NCBI GenBank assembly: GCA_963978905.1
Contig: OZ022258.1
Span: forward strand, 48,716,591 to 48,780,590
Direction of reading: 5' to 3'
From: Trichostrongylus colubriformis
Taxonomy: Eukaryota; Nematoda; Chromadorea; Rhabditida; Trichostrongylidae
DNA length: 64,000 nucleotides
Positions 1 to 12,322 of this stretch are shown here, in pieces. Under the pieces are notes generated by a model that saw only the letters and a list, made by a program, of their open reading frames with translations, was not told where the DNA came from and did not search any database. The position numbers and the translations under genes are program-made. How positions within the stretch are numbered: the first letter of the stretch is position 1; each line of letters starts with the position of its first letter.

Positions 1-594
1 AGACTCGGAGTGTTGCTTTTTCAAATAAGGAAGTCGTGAAATGTCAGTTCTTTTGATCCTTTTCACATAACTAGCTGCTGATCACTGGTGATCTGGTTAT
101 TGGCCGTTGAAATATCGAAAGAAATAGAAATATCTCCCTCATCTAGACTTTTTATAGCGCCTAATATAGTTAACTACACGAAATAGACAACAAGTGTGAG
201 TTGATTCGAGCATCTACGTCGAAATCGCTACGGCGCCACGCAATCCCTTTTTTTTTAAAAGTTTGGCGCGCCCCAACAACGATGCGCACGCGACCGCCCG
301 CGCTGTCGCACCTTAGGTTTAGATACGATCAAAGTTTAAGCCCTTGTAGATGGACTCATTCAGCAGCACAGGAATTGCATTATTTCTCAAAGCGAACCCA
401 TAGCGATTCTTTTTGAGTTCGTATCGACTGCATGTTTTCCTTTATGTGTTTTTTCGTTTTCCTTAATATGTAATGTTCCGCTTTCTTCCACAATAATCTT
501 GGGTAAAAATTGTGGGTTAACCCTTTAGCTCAGCTGCAGAATTTGAACTATGTGCAAAATGCATAATTTTTTGCTGAAAATAACCCATCTACGC
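1..594. other. 5' flank without a recognisable gene
   Basis: I see no coding exon with convincing splice sites here. A 71-codon open stretch at 201-416 has no family resemblance and no splice context. The stretch probably holds the promoter and upstream flank of the TRM1 gene that starts at 630. Confidence 0.5.
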
Positions 595-605
595 TTTGAT
601 TGCAG
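595..605 (+). other. 3' splice site ahead of the TRM1 start codon, probable SL trans-splice acceptor
   Basis: A pyrimidine-rich tract ending in TTGCAG lies 24 bases before the first in-frame ATG of the TRM1 reading frame. In nematodes such a site just before the start codon is usually used for spliced-leader addition. It could instead be a cis-intron acceptor if an upstream exon exists. The frame is open back to the site but holds no earlier Met. Confidence 0.45.
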
Positions 606-629
606 GTTCGTCGGAGTCTCCCGCTGATA

Positions 630-3600
630 ATGGGGGAGACTCAACAAACGAACCTTACTTCTGGTGATGCGAGCCAGGAATTCGTGATTGTACAAGAGGG
701 AAAAGCAAAAGTTGGCTTTCATGGACCCGTTTTTTATAATCCTGTTCAAGAATTCAATAGGGATCTAACGTAAGTCATCTCTTACTTGTTTTTCAGCTCA
801 CTGATGGTCTGTTGGCAACATGTTTCAGTGTATCAGTTTTACGGGAATTCGTTAGATCCCGGATGGCCAATGGTTCCGCGAAGGATGAAAAATACCCTGA
901 GGAACCGAAGGCGAAGAAAGCGAAGTTGTTTCATGAGAAGGAGGTAAGTTAGGTAAAAATAGTAGTTTCTGTTTTTGATTTTTGATAGCTGCTGATTTTC
1001 GCCGCAGCGCGCGATGCGAAAGTTACTAGAAGGTTGCTGAGTTATGGGCAAAAGCTTCGGTGGCGGGTTCGAGTCCCGTCCGCCACCGAAGCTTTTGCCC
1101 ATAACTCAGCAACCTTCTAGTAGTTTCTGTGTTTTCGAATACTTTGACATTGCAGGACGGCTCTGTCAGAATTCTTGACGCTTTATCAGCCAGTGGTCTG
1201 AGAGCTCTGCGATTTTCGCAAGAGGTGAGAAGCTCCCTATTGTATAGATGAAACGACATCCTTTTTGTGAAGCATTTACTTCCTATGAGCCTTTTGCTCT
1301 ACTAGTCATGGAAAGATCCAAGAGAGCATCAATTAGATCCCATCATCAGCTGTACTAGAATTAGGTGGCCGGTAAACGAGAATTATTCTCGGGTCTCGGT
1401 TCTCTTTCTTAGTCCAGGTTGTGAGATCTGGACTGTGAATTACTGAATGTCTTCTGCAGTGCCGTGTCATTTCCATAACACAACGGCTGCAGCTGCTTTA
1501 TTGTTCCAGTTTCTAGGTGGAAAACGTTGACTTCGTGCTTGCCAACGATTTCTCGGAGAATGCTGTCGAATCGATTCGGGAGAATATTCGTTTGAATGGT
1601 GTCGAGGATAAAGTGCAGGCTACATTTGGCGATGCAGTGTACGTTTTAGCCTCAACTGGCGGATTTAAAGGCTGACAAACTCATATCTATTACAGATCAA
1701 GGGGATCACTTCTAAGGTTTTGGAAATATTCGTTAGCATAGTGTATACATTAACACTAAGCAGTTTTGGTAGTCTCTTGCGATAGCTCAGTTCGTAAATA
1801 TAAATTGTAGGGTGACGATGATGAGCCATCGAAGCATTGACAAAAGGTTTCACGCTGTCGACCTCGACCCCTACGGTTCCGCGTCTGTGTTTCTGGATTC
1901 CGGTGTGCAGTGCGTGGCCGACAGAGGTGAGGAGAGCGTAAATTTCCCATGATATGTGTTCTCCGCGGTAAGGCTGGGGTTATACCAGGCGGTTGGTTTG
2001 CAGTCCGTTTGCAATTCGACTGAGCATAAGGTGCGTATTCTCGCGGGCTCTTTACCACTTCGTGAGTGGAATGAGACCAATTTAGAGGAGATAAATTACC
2101 ACGCTCACCTTTGGAAAATAGGTATGAACTGATCTGATTGCAGGATATGATATGTCATTGCAAGATAAGTCTGATATCGATTAACCGAACCCCTGATGAG
2201 TTGGTGTGCTTGGAGTGAACAGGATTCCTATTTGAACTGAACCAACTTGTTGGTTGTAAATGATTGAAATCTTTACAGGTATACTTATGGTCACTTGCAC
2301 TGACATGGCAGTTTTATGTGGAAATACTCCCGAGACGTGTTATAATAAATATGGCTCCACTACCTTACGCTTAAAATGTTGCCATGAAATGGTAGGTTTT
2401 CCATAATTATTTACATAATTTTTTTTGAGAATTTTGCTCTTGCTTGATACTTGTTGATGTTTGCTTCTTGTTTAATACTTCGCCATTTTGCGATTCTGCG
2501 TGTTTGTTTTTATCGGCTGCACACGCGAACTGCACTGACATGGCAGTTGCTGCATTGCAAATTCTCAGAGTGATGAAAACGCGTGCGAAAGTACAACACT
2601 ACAATATCGCAAGTCTGACATCGACCTTACGTTCATGGGCATTTTTTACCTTACTTCGCGATCCAGCTATCTCAATCCGTTGATATCTTTAGGCACTAAG
2701 GATCCTTCTACGGGCAATAGATACACAAGCTAATAAGTATACACGCTACATTGAACCTTTGTTATCCATCAGTGTTGACTTCTATGTTCGTGTGTTCGTT
2801 CGATTGCACACTGGTGCGAGGATGACGAAGGAATCCGGAACGTGAGTTATTCAGCACCACCGCAGTCTGTTCATGATATGTTTCACATTTCGTGCCTGAA
2901 GTTATTACGATTTTTGGAATACTTCATGTTTGATACTTATTTATTCAGTAAAGTTGGACATGTATTGGCCTGCTCGGGATGCCATTCTTTGGAGGTTGTT
3001 CCGATACTGAAGAAATTCGAAGATGGAAAAAGTCTGAAATATGGAACGGGTGTGGTGCGGCAGACATTGATGGGTTAGTTTCGCTATTTCGAGGTGTTTC
3101 AAGATATCAAACTTTGCATGATTTTACTACGAGCATTTAAAGGAGCTTTTTGCGCGTTGCTGAAATCATTTTTCCTTGTGTGAAAAACTATTGTTGAGTT
3201 CAGGTGGGGATAACAAATGCGTCCATTGTGGTCACTCTGTTCATCAAGCAGGACCCATCTGGATTGGTCCCATACATAATCATGAGTTTGTTGAAGGTAT
3301 GCTCAAAAGGTAAGATACCATTTTGTATCTTTGACTTTGTTGCGTGTATATCTGTAGATACTAGCGTCATGGCAACATATCTGATTCCTGGTCCATTGGC
3401 TAAATTTTTTATTCGTATCACCAGAACGATCTACTTTTCTACAACAAGAAGTATTCAGACTAAGGGAAACGCCAGAAGAAGAGCGACTTGGCACCCACAA
3501 TCGTCTTTTAGGTGTTCTTACTAATGTATCAGAGGTAATCCTTGTCATAGTCCGATTCGTGTTCCGGGTGTTGTGATTCTTATAGGCCCCAGAATCTCTT

Positions 3601-4922
3601 TTAGGAGCTGGATGTGCCGCTATACTATGAGCACGATCAGCTATTTAATGTGGTGAAATGCTGCGTGCCTAAGTCTATTGCTGTCAAGTCAGCTATCCTG
3701 AATGCAGGGTATAAGGTAATTTCGGGGATGCTCCGCTAGAAGGTCTCAGATAATTATTTCCTACAGGTTTCTGGTTCTCATTGTAATCCTCGAGCACTGA
3801 AAACGGATGCACCTGCGCAGTTCTTGTGGGACATTTGTCGACATACCGTAAGTTAACTAAGCTGAGCAATGCTTGCACTCACGGATAAGGGAGTGGACAC
3901 TAACATCTGCTGTGGATAGAAATGTCCAATTCTAAGGTCCACAGTGTCACCCTTTGATCCGAGGTTGCAACTGACTGCTTTTGGTCTGTTAGTGTACAAT
4001 GCAAAACTGTATTCAATGCGAATTTAAGGCTCAACAAGCCAACGTGACAGCAGATCGTCACGATGAGAAGGCACCCGGACGGAAGATTTTGAGCGATTCT
4101 ATAACGTAGGTTTCTCCTTATTTGCTTGTTTTTGTGTATATTGAGCGGTATCTCTGCGTGTCTTCTCGCATTGAACTTATTTTTCTCTTTTTTTCTCGTT
4201 CAGAAAGGTTCTGGAGGTACATTTAGTTATTTAGTCCAATAAATTTCTGAATTCTGTTTTTTTCGAACCACATTCTTGGACCAGCTTCCGGCCTGGGGAA
4301 AGGGAATATTCCACACCTATACGAGACTTCCAGCTTTTTATTGTCTGGTGGATGGTTTCGGCGTGTATAGGTCTTACCCTACCCACCAGGGGATGTGGCT
4401 TCAACGTCCGCTCGCCAACGACCTAGTGGCGATCCGCTATTGTGTTAAGTGCGTTCGCAAAATTAACAATAGATCAGATCCGTGGCTTGAAACCAGTTGG
4501 ACAGTTCCTCGTTAGTCTGAGGTTATATCTCGCGATTCGTGCTAATCATGCGAATCGTCCAGATCCGGATCGTCCGGACGGTCCGGACGATCCGCACGAA
4601 TGGAAAGGTGTATCTTCAGCCTTAGTTGCTGAGCACACTCATATTCCAAGCCGTTTTAGAAGTGAAGTGAACTTTCGACTCCACCCGGGAGCTACTCAAC
4701 AAACAAAAGATGACCAGATGGTGCGGTTCCAGTGTAATAAGGTTTGTAGTTCAAGTCATCTTTCGTGGTTATAGTGAATTTCACTTTAAGAGAGTCATTA
4801 CAATGGTTCAGGGAAAGAACTGGGGACCGAGGTCAAAAGCATGGGGATCCAGCAACTCCACTAATGCTGGTTTTTATGTGAGGCCTGAGACTAAGCCACA
4901 GGTGGAAAACTCGTCCGAATAA
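630..4922 (+). CDS. trmt1: tRNA (guanine(26)-N2)-dimethyltransferase (TRM1/TRMT1), 15 exons
   Basis: This enzyme uses S-adenosylmethionine to dimethylate G26 of tRNAs. Fifteen exons close in phase: 630-769, 829-943, 1156-1224, 1517-1638, 1811-1926, 2279-2391, 2693-2841, 2949-3073, 3204-3309, 3459-3534, 3605-3715, 3767-3847, 3993-4105, 4660-4741 and 4812-4922. They total 1629 bases, 542 residues plus stop, a usual length for animal TRM1. Family landmarks run in order: [12 protein letters not shown] (about 35-46), the SAM motif [13 protein letters not shown] (93-105), the acidic ND pair (118-119), DLDPYG (166-171), TCTDMAVL (193-200), [13 protein letters not shown] (250-262), two Cys-x2-Cys pairs (about 283-286 and 322-325), [12 protein letters not shown] and the C-terminal [10 protein letters not shown]. 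There is no obvious mitochondrial leader with this start. The start at 630 is chosen because it is the first Met after the splice site at 605. Exon 13 is the least certain, because its acceptor is weak. Confidence 0.93.
1024..1122. repeat. Perfect 43-bp-arm palindrome with a tRNA T-arm-like apex
   Basis: Two 43-base arms (1024-1066 and 1080-1122) are exact reverse complements around a 13-base spacer, inside intron 2 of the TRM1 gene. The apex reads GGTTCGAGTCC, an exact match to the Pol III B-box consensus, flanked by CGGG/CCCG as in a tRNA T-stem. It may be a very small inverted-repeat element or a tRNA-derived foldback. No transposase is present. Confidence 0.85.
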
Positions 4923-5064
4923 GTTTGTGGTACTGTTAATTATTGTTACTGTTGTGATATATTGTTGTAAAGTATTGTTGTCTGTTATGACTCTGTTGAA
5001 AGGACCACACACATTGTGATTTGTTCGCTGTTCGGCTTGTTTAAACGTTCCAGAGACAGCAAAT

Positions 5065-5070
5065 AATAAA
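5065..5070 (+). other. AATAAA poly(A) signal of the TRM1 gene
   Basis: A canonical AATAAA lies about 140 bases after the TRM1 stop codon on the same strand, within AT-rich sequence. Confidence 0.5.
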
Positions 5071-7034
5071 TATAATAATGATACCCTCTCTGGATTTTGT
5101 ACATACGAAACGATCTTTGAACGAAAGATAGAGAAGATAGATGTGGTACGATGTTTTCGAGTTGTATGTGGCGTACTAAGCCCAGACTTCCACTTATTTT
5201 ATGTGCATGATGCTAACTAAATTCCTCAAATGCATATTCCGCGATTGCCTATAGGAGAGTATTAGTTCGGTCGTCGTTAATCGAGATATGGGGTTGCACA
5301 GTGATGAGAAAAGGCGGGGTGGCACATATAACAACGCTGTCTAATCGACACTCATTCAGCTTTTCTTTCGAAGTTCTTGGAATGTGCCTCCGAAGGTTGG
5401 AACGTTTGAAAGCCCTGGACCTGTTCATCCCACAGCGGAGCTCTAGGTTTAAAAGTACGGCGAGTGGTAACCGGGTCAATCATCAGGGGGAGGGCATGTG
5501 GTTTACTGTGAATGAACTCGCTTGGTTCAAGAAGGCGACATATGGCGTAACTAGCGTTGAAAGGTTCGTCACAAGGTTCTCATAGTGGTACTATTATGTG
5601 GCCGTGTTCAAGTGCTTATTGGTGTGTGTTCAGCCGAACGAGTAGCCATGGAGGGCGGGGCTTGCCGTGCCATCGTCAGTGATTGGTGAGCGCAGAAACA
5701 CGTATGAAGTTAGGGTAAGAATCATTGGGAGGGAAAGGTTGTACCTCTCGGGGTTTTGGCCATTTCGTTCCATTCTTTACCCAGTGGGCACTTCCTTAGC
5801 ACCTCTACTTTCACATACGGCCGAAGTAGCCTTCGTGGTGCTTTCAAAGCGGAAGTGAGTAGAAATCGTAATTGTTATTGTTAGATGGGTTAAAAGTAAA
5901 CATCACACGGTGTCTGTGTTGAAGGTGTTCATGTAATCGCCTCACAACGAGATTTACTGATAAAACTGATTATATTATTCATCTAATTAAAAAGTGTCAG
6001 CTTACAGGCGCTAGCGAATTTATTTTATTTTAATGTCTATTTGTCTATTTAGTCTATTTATCCATCTCGTTTCCAAATTTGACTATCGCATAACACAGCC
6101 GTTTCACTTCTTTGGAGCCAGGTGTTCACCGGGTCTTCTATGCTAACACATCGATTGCTCATCACCTTATCTGTGGCAAGAATTCCCCACTATTGACTTT
6201 GGCTGCATATAATCTGACTCATTGAACTCTTTGCATTCATTCCAAACGATCTTTCATCATAGTAATGCTAGAGATTTGTCATGTTCTTCGTGATAGTACT
6301 ACAACGAAATGTGGTCGTACGGTAGAGCTCAAACCGGTTCTTTTTCCAAAAGCGTCCGTGGCGTTGACATTGAAAGTCTGATCCTAATTCACACTCTGCG
6401 CTAGATTTGCATATTCAACATTTCCGAACGTTCGCTATATCACTTGCAGGCAGTACTGCTGTCATCAGTGGTTAGCATTTCTGCTCGGTTATGCCATGTG
6501 TGGAATCTATTTACGCCTCTGTTCTTCTTCAGTTTTCTTGTTACCTCTCGTCAATATTAATACTCATTTTGCGCCAGAAATACGCGATTTTTGCGCTTTT
6601 TTGAGATAGGGTCTACCGTAGGCCGAGAAATTTTCATATCCCAAGGGCCGTGTCTGGGTGCTCAATCCGATTTCGTTCAACCCGACTCCACTCTCAGGCT
6701 GCCAGAAAGAGGGGACAAAACATAGACCACAGACACCATTATATCGATAGAAAAAAAGGGATTTTAAGCGGGGAGTCATATAAAAGGCAGGGATCTGTAA
6801 AGCTGTCCAGGTTGCATGGCAACGCGTCATGCTTTACCATTTGCACTTTTACTTTTATTTTCAAACAATTGATCAACCATTAATCTTACATACTGATCTT
6901 AATTACTTATTAACCCAGTCTACTCTCCAACACCCATATCGTTAGGATCAAATGTCTTCTGTCCTATGATTTCTCTCAAAGTTTAATATTGTGCTGTTCC
7001 GGAGTCCCATGATTATCTGAATGCTCAACAACAA

Positions 7035-7253
7035 TTGAAACTCCAAAATATTTATTCAAAAAAAAACCGAAAAACCCCTCAAAAATCTCGAAAGCTTTTT
7101 TTGGAACATTTTTGCAATACTGTTTAGCTAACCTGCACAGTTTCAGGCCTGAAGAAGGTGTTAACACCGAAATAATGCAAAAGTATTCCGAAAAACTTCC
7201 GAGACTTCCGAGGGGTCTTTTGAGTTTTTTGAATAAATATTTTGGAGTCTCAA
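7035..7253. mobile_element. Small terminal-inverted-repeat element
   Basis: The left end (TTGAAACTCCAAAATATTTA) is the near reverse complement of the right end at 7225-7253. The centre carries a GGTGTTAACACC palindrome. A related fragment lies at about 42945-43065, where the centre and one end are recognisable. The size and lack of coding capacity suggest a MITE. Confidence 0.65.
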
Positions 7254-8208
7254 ATGTTCTTGAATATCTCACAAAGTTGTTAAAATGACATGCAAAAGGT
7301 CCAGGCTGATCGACTTGAATGCGCTGTGCATTCGTATTTCTGTAACGATCGTGGATATGATTAGGTCATGTGAATGGTTTGCTGGTTACATGCACAGCTA
7401 TTTTATTTTGTTTATACAATGATTTTATTAGTCCACATAGAGAGGGGGATCATTGCAGCTCGACCCGTGAAATGCGAAAGCCTGGCACAGTGCTTCCATT
7501 CACTGAGCAGCATACGGCTTCCCTTGTTTTCTCACTAAGGCAAACTTCCATTTTCAGTTACATCCTCAAGTGACAGTCGATATCCATGCTATATAAAACT
7601 TTTCCAGATAGAATTACAGTCAAGTAGGTGACCTATAAAGATTTTACTGTCAGATAGTCCCGAATTAGTAAAGTCAAAGCAAAACGACATCTCAAGCCTT
7701 TGTATTACATAATGTCTGGCCCTGGTCTCAATGCCTTTCGATTATTTTGGCTTTTGTACAGTTCAATATCAACACCGAAAATTACCTGTAGTAAAACTGG
7801 TTGAGAAGCAAAAGTGCAAAGTTTTTTCAACTATTTTTTTGCTACTCAATACCTCGTTGTCATCCAGTTTGAAGATTGTGATCGCACCATCGGTGACGGT
7901 CCCCTTTTGGGGAATTGAGTGAGAATCCAGTAACAACTGGTGGGAGCGTGCCGGGTGGCGCATATTGCACTTTCTCTTGTAGGTCAGCTTTCTTGGGACA
8001 AAGGGAAAAGGGAAAAGTGAACGCTGGCTGCAGTCCTTAATCTGTGCAAAGCAAGTGCATCACGACTCACATTTTGGAGACGGATATTTATAGAAAATGC
8101 ACTTTTTTGGTGAATGCACATCGTGCACGCGGCCCTCCATTGCAAAGCGGTAGTACTGCGATAACAGCACATCTGTCAGGTAGCACCTTATCAATTTCTC
8201 GTAATGGC

Positions 8209-8352
8209 ATGATCATTTTACTTCTTCATTGCATTAGTTCTTTCGCTGAGTCTGACAATAAGGCGCAGGACCTTTTCGAAACAGCAATTCGCCTGAAAGG
8301 TCCTTCGCTATCATTGCTTCAGATTTATAAAAAGTTTAAATTTCTGGGTTGA
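8209..8352 (+). CDS. Candidate small secreted peptide, 47 residues
   Basis: This is a short open frame beginning MIILLLHCISSFAES, which looks like a cleavable signal peptide. It is followed by a soluble, mixed-charge stretch (about 14-47) ending in IYKKFKFLG and a stop. I recognise no family. There are no paired cysteines and no dibasic cleavage sites beyond one KK. The frame is open further upstream (to about 8044) without splice evidence. It may equally be a chance frame. Confidence 0.18.
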   Translation: MIILLLHCISSFAESDNKAQDLFETAIRLKGPSLSLLQIYKKFKFLG

Positions 8353-10547
8353 TCAACCCTTTCTGGAATGCGCCGCACATACTAGTTCCATTAGAATCAG
8401 TGGCAGATGAATGCGATTTGGTCCATACGATGTAGCGTGGTCCGGCCGATGTATAAGACAGTACATTGGACCTCACAGACGAGCCTGGCACCAATTGGAG
8501 GGAGGGGGTATAATCCTATGAAAATTTGGAAATGGTAGGATAAAGAATGAGTGGAGTGCATGGCATTTTTAACTTTTCAGGGTTTCGCACGTGAATCTTC
8601 CCAATCGTACCTACCACGTATAGTTCAATGTATTTGAATTTTGAATAAAAGTTGGAAATGCCAAGCAGTGAGGGTGGATCACAATCATCGGTAGGGCTTC
8701 GTGAGACGAGCTCACAGTACTTACTGAGAGTAGTGAAAAGCACGCAGCAATCATTTTGAAAGGTTGTAGTTTAGCCTTTCAGAAAGGTTTGAGATAGGGA
8801 ATCGTTGTACTTATATGTAGTATGTTGGAGCTTAGATGTTAAACCTTGTAATTAATGGCCTTTCTCTTCTTTATCAACTCCTTGCTTTTCGCCGCCTCTC
8901 CTCTATTAAGAGTTCCGTTCGACAGTATCACTATAACCAGAACTGCGAACCTCACCTTCTGACTGATACGCTCTTTCCAGTCTGCTCAGCTGAACCACTC
9001 ATTCCAATACATTCCAGCTTTGTACTGCTTCAAGGTTTGTGGGAAAAATCCTGTCAATCGATAGTCACACTTTGTAGAAACAATATTTTGATCATCGAAT
9101 GACGGCAGCTTGGTTGGTGGAATAAGTTGCTGTTGAAGTTGCTCGGTCGGAGGTCAACTTGGAAGGAGTGGTATTTTACAAAATTTTACTCGGCGTAGCG
9201 CTTGACCTTGCTTTCACCCTTCATGGTCGGTTAACTGGTACCATACTCGTCAGGGAAGACAAAAATGGTGACATATACATAGAATATTTCCAGCCCGTTA
9301 TCATGTCATCGAAAGTGCGTCTAAATGCCATCACATTTCTGATGGGAAGCTGGATATGTGAGGAGGCCGCTGCATCATCCACAAGACTCTTTTCCCATGC
9401 TCAATTAAGGAATTCCTTGGGTCTCCTTCCCAACCACTGTTTGAGTGGTTCATGGACCCCTGAGACGGTCCCTAAAATCGCCCGTAGATATCATCAAAAC
9501 GGCAAGCTTTTCTTTTTGGTTCTCTGATCAGCTGAGCTTGACCTTTCGTTCCAGTCTCTCCCAGCTTTCCTCTGCTTTGGAGTCCTCTCATGCCTCTCAC
9601 AATCTGTTTGCGTGACATTTTTGCGTTCACATTTTTCATCCACTTATTGTTTTCAATATCTCTCGATCTATTTGCATCCTCTCGATCTTTCTTTTCAATT
9701 TGTTCACGTGAGTTGAGGTCATGAGATTCTGCCCTGACCAATCTTTTGAACCTTTAGGTTCGCTGAATTGACATACGATTCGTCAAGGTCTCAAAAAAAT
9801 TTGTCTGTTCATAGCAGACTATTGCTTGGCCATTTGTAGGCGCGTTGACATGCCTATACGATTTTCCGTACGGGTCGTTCATATGAGAAACCTAACGGTG
9901 TCGATCAATGCCAAACACTATCCTTTACCTTTTTAGCCCTGTCATGTCATAGAATCCTTCTTCTCTACATGCTTATTTTATTATCATGTCAATCAGTGTG
10001 CGATAGTGGCAAGTGACGCTGTTCCCAGTCTCAAATCCGGTGGTCGGATCCCAAATAAACGGCCGTCCACGCCAACCAAGGCTTCCGTTCAGTGTCAAGC
10101 ATGGGATAAGGAGTGCTTGTGGGTGGGGTGTACTCTGTATTCGAAAAAGGGGAGGTCATATAGATTCAAGGATGCTTTGAGTCTCCTCAATAATCACTTT
10201 TTAGGTCGTCCTTGAGGCCCCTGAAGCGGTCACTAAAATGGGTCTCAAAGGGTAACCACACTTTGTACTAAGCATTAGCAATAGTATAATCATCGACCGG
10301 CGATCTTCTCTCATTTTGGGAAGAGACCGCTATTATTTATTTATTATTTATTAGTTTACTTACACTCTACGGCGCGCCATAACACTAAGGGGAACAAGTC
10401 GTTTTTCTCTTATTGTACATGAATGAGCCCAAAGCGAGATCCAGGTCCCATACCCACAACGTAATATTATACCGAAGTTATCAGTGACGGAAGTGGAGGA
10501 TAGGGGGGGGGAGGGAATAGAAAATCGTATAACCACGGTCGGTTCGG

Positions 10548-10767
10548 AAAAGGCGTTGTATTCCTCAGAAATTTTGCTCAGCGTATAGCTTAGCTCTGCT
10601 TTATTCTGTCCGGAATCGGTGAGGTTAGGCTGCCTTTCGCACGTCTTCATGAAAGATTTCATCGAAATGCCATCGCAATTCTCGAAGAAAGAGGATGCAT
10701 GGCACATCCCATAACAGAACTCACATACGTTATAATATTGCCTCATAAATCCTGATTGACTGCACAA
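10548..10767 (-). CDS. Possible orphan cysteine-rich exon
   Basis: On the minus strand an open stretch follows a reasonable 3' splice site (TTGTGCAG, about 10755-10762). It encodes a segment with six cysteines spaced within about 30 residues (NVCEFCYGMC, then ENCDG and KTCERQ), followed by a polar stretch. That pattern suggests an extracellular exon. I could not find partner exons with matching phase on this strand, so it may be an orphan, a pseudogene fragment or chance. Confidence 0.2.
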
Positions 10768-12309
10768 TTTGTAATCGGTGCACTATAGAACAATCAGATC
10801 CGTGTTTGTCAGTGCCCTGAAATCCACACGGTGTCAGAGGTTAAGCGGTCAAAGCGGACGGTGTGTGCTGGGAAAACCGGTTCCGTCACCCGGCTGGTAA
10901 CAGTTGAGATGTTTTAGTTTTTCCGAATCCATCATGTCAACTAGGTAGTATCTGATTACTTTATTTTATGAAAATTGTATACTCTGTTTATTTTATGTTT
11001 TGTTTTATCTTCACACAATTAGAGCCGTCATCGAAACCGGTACTTCAAGTCGTTGTAAGCAGGTATTTCAGCGGGTAATTTATTTGTTTACGGGACGGTG
11101 GAGTATTCAAGTGCAGCAAAAGTCATAATTTTCTCTGTTCCACTTCAGCTTAGTAGTAGCAATAACTGTGATCTAATTGCGTTGTGGGGAAAATCATTCC
11201 CTTAGGTTGGCCAATGTTTGGGAAACCAGTTTGGGGAAGAAAAATGGGCATCCTTTACTTTTTTACGAAGAGATCGTTTTTTTCATTCGGTAATGCCATA
11301 GTGGCCATAGGCATTGGAACGCGTTGCTAAAATCAATGAGAAGTGCTGTAGCATGGCTCACACGGACATTTAGCAGGGTTTTATTCCAGTTATATAGGAC
11401 ACTCCCTAAACACCCATCAGACCCACTAAAGAAAATTCTTCGGACATTCAAGAAACAAGTGAACAAAAGGTCTACGCTAAAGACAGTGATAGGTATTATG
11501 TGGGTAATGGGAACTCCTTAACTGGGTCACGTAAAAGAAAACTAGGGGTCTAAAAAGACTATATGTGGCTAGATTTCCTTTGAAAAACAGTACCTCCGGA
11601 CTTTATAAGAGCCGTCCTCTTCAACAGCTAACACTTCTTTTGAGGCAGCACGGCCTTTTTTTCAGGGCGACCCGCCCCTTTTGAGAGTCATCGGTGGGAA
11701 GAGGATATTGTCTCTCGGGTTTTTGACCGTTTCATTCGCTTATTTCTTCACTTCCGTTCTATTGAGCGCCTCGACTTTCTTAATCAATGTCCTAATCCTT
11801 CCATATTCGGCCCGAATTACCTCTATCACTGCCTTCAATCCGTTCAGTGTGCGTCATGCGTTCCCAATTCCGTGGAATACACTTAGTTTTGAGCCTGCTA
11901 ATGCCCAATCGAGAATTTTCGGTTGCCATTCGCGGTACCACGTTACCCATCCCGTGGGTTGGGCTCGCACGAACTTGCACGGCTCTCTTTTCGGACACGA
12001 TTCGATTCCATAGCGCTCTCGAATAGCAAGCACACCCTAGCCAATGTCCCTACTCAGCCTAAGCACACAAGTTCGTTACAAATCGCATTTTTTATTCAGA
12101 TGAGTGCGTGCGAGCTTTTTTTCAGGCTGTATAGATAAACTAATGGCAGACGGTATGCATTCACTCTCACCAAACTGTCTCTACACTTTATTTGCAAGTC
12201 GAACAGTACCTATGACTCATTTATGACTACTGTTTAGTTGCTCCATCATTCATTGCATGATTTCATTTGTGGAATCACCAGATATTCTTTTTTGGAATTA
12301 ATCAATAAC

Positions 12310-12320
12310 TTTTTATTCAG
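12310..12320 (+). other. Probable SL trans-splice acceptor of the 407-residue-protein gene
   Basis: A strong TTTTTATTCAG lies two bases before the ATG at 12323. No upstream in-frame exon was found, so spliced-leader addition is the simplest reading. Confidence 0.6.
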
Positions 12321-12322
12321 GT

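Larger units (their letters stand above)
5071..12309. other. Gene-poor stretch between the TRM1 gene and the 407-residue-protein gene
   Basis: No exon chain with matching phases was found on either strand. The stretch holds one small inverted-repeat element (7035-7253), diverged fragments of dispersed repeats and isolated open frames. Among the repeat fragments, about 5700-5850 resembles 11690-11850, about 9400-9490 resembles 10170-10240, and about 11490-11640 resembles 53890-54010. The open frames at 9159-9527 (plus) and 9472-9741 (minus) show no family signature. Confidence 0.5.

Noticed and set aside
4201..4214. Short exon AAAGGTTCTGGAG between TRM1 exons 13 and 14
   Set aside because: It has an acceptor and donor, but including it would throw exon 14 into a stop. 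Skipping it joins exon 13 to 14 in phase with family-like sequence.
9159..9527. Plus-strand 122-codon frame
   Set aside because: No family pattern, and its end overlaps a repeat also seen near 10170-10240.
9472..9741. Minus-strand 89-codon frame rich in Lys, Arg and Glu
   Set aside because: The composition looks coding, but there are no matching splice sites or partner exons, and part overlaps a dispersed repeat.
11681..12013. Plus-strand 110-codon frame with an overlapping minus-strand frame
   Set aside because: It resembles sequence near 5700-5850, so it is probably repeat-derived. No splice context.
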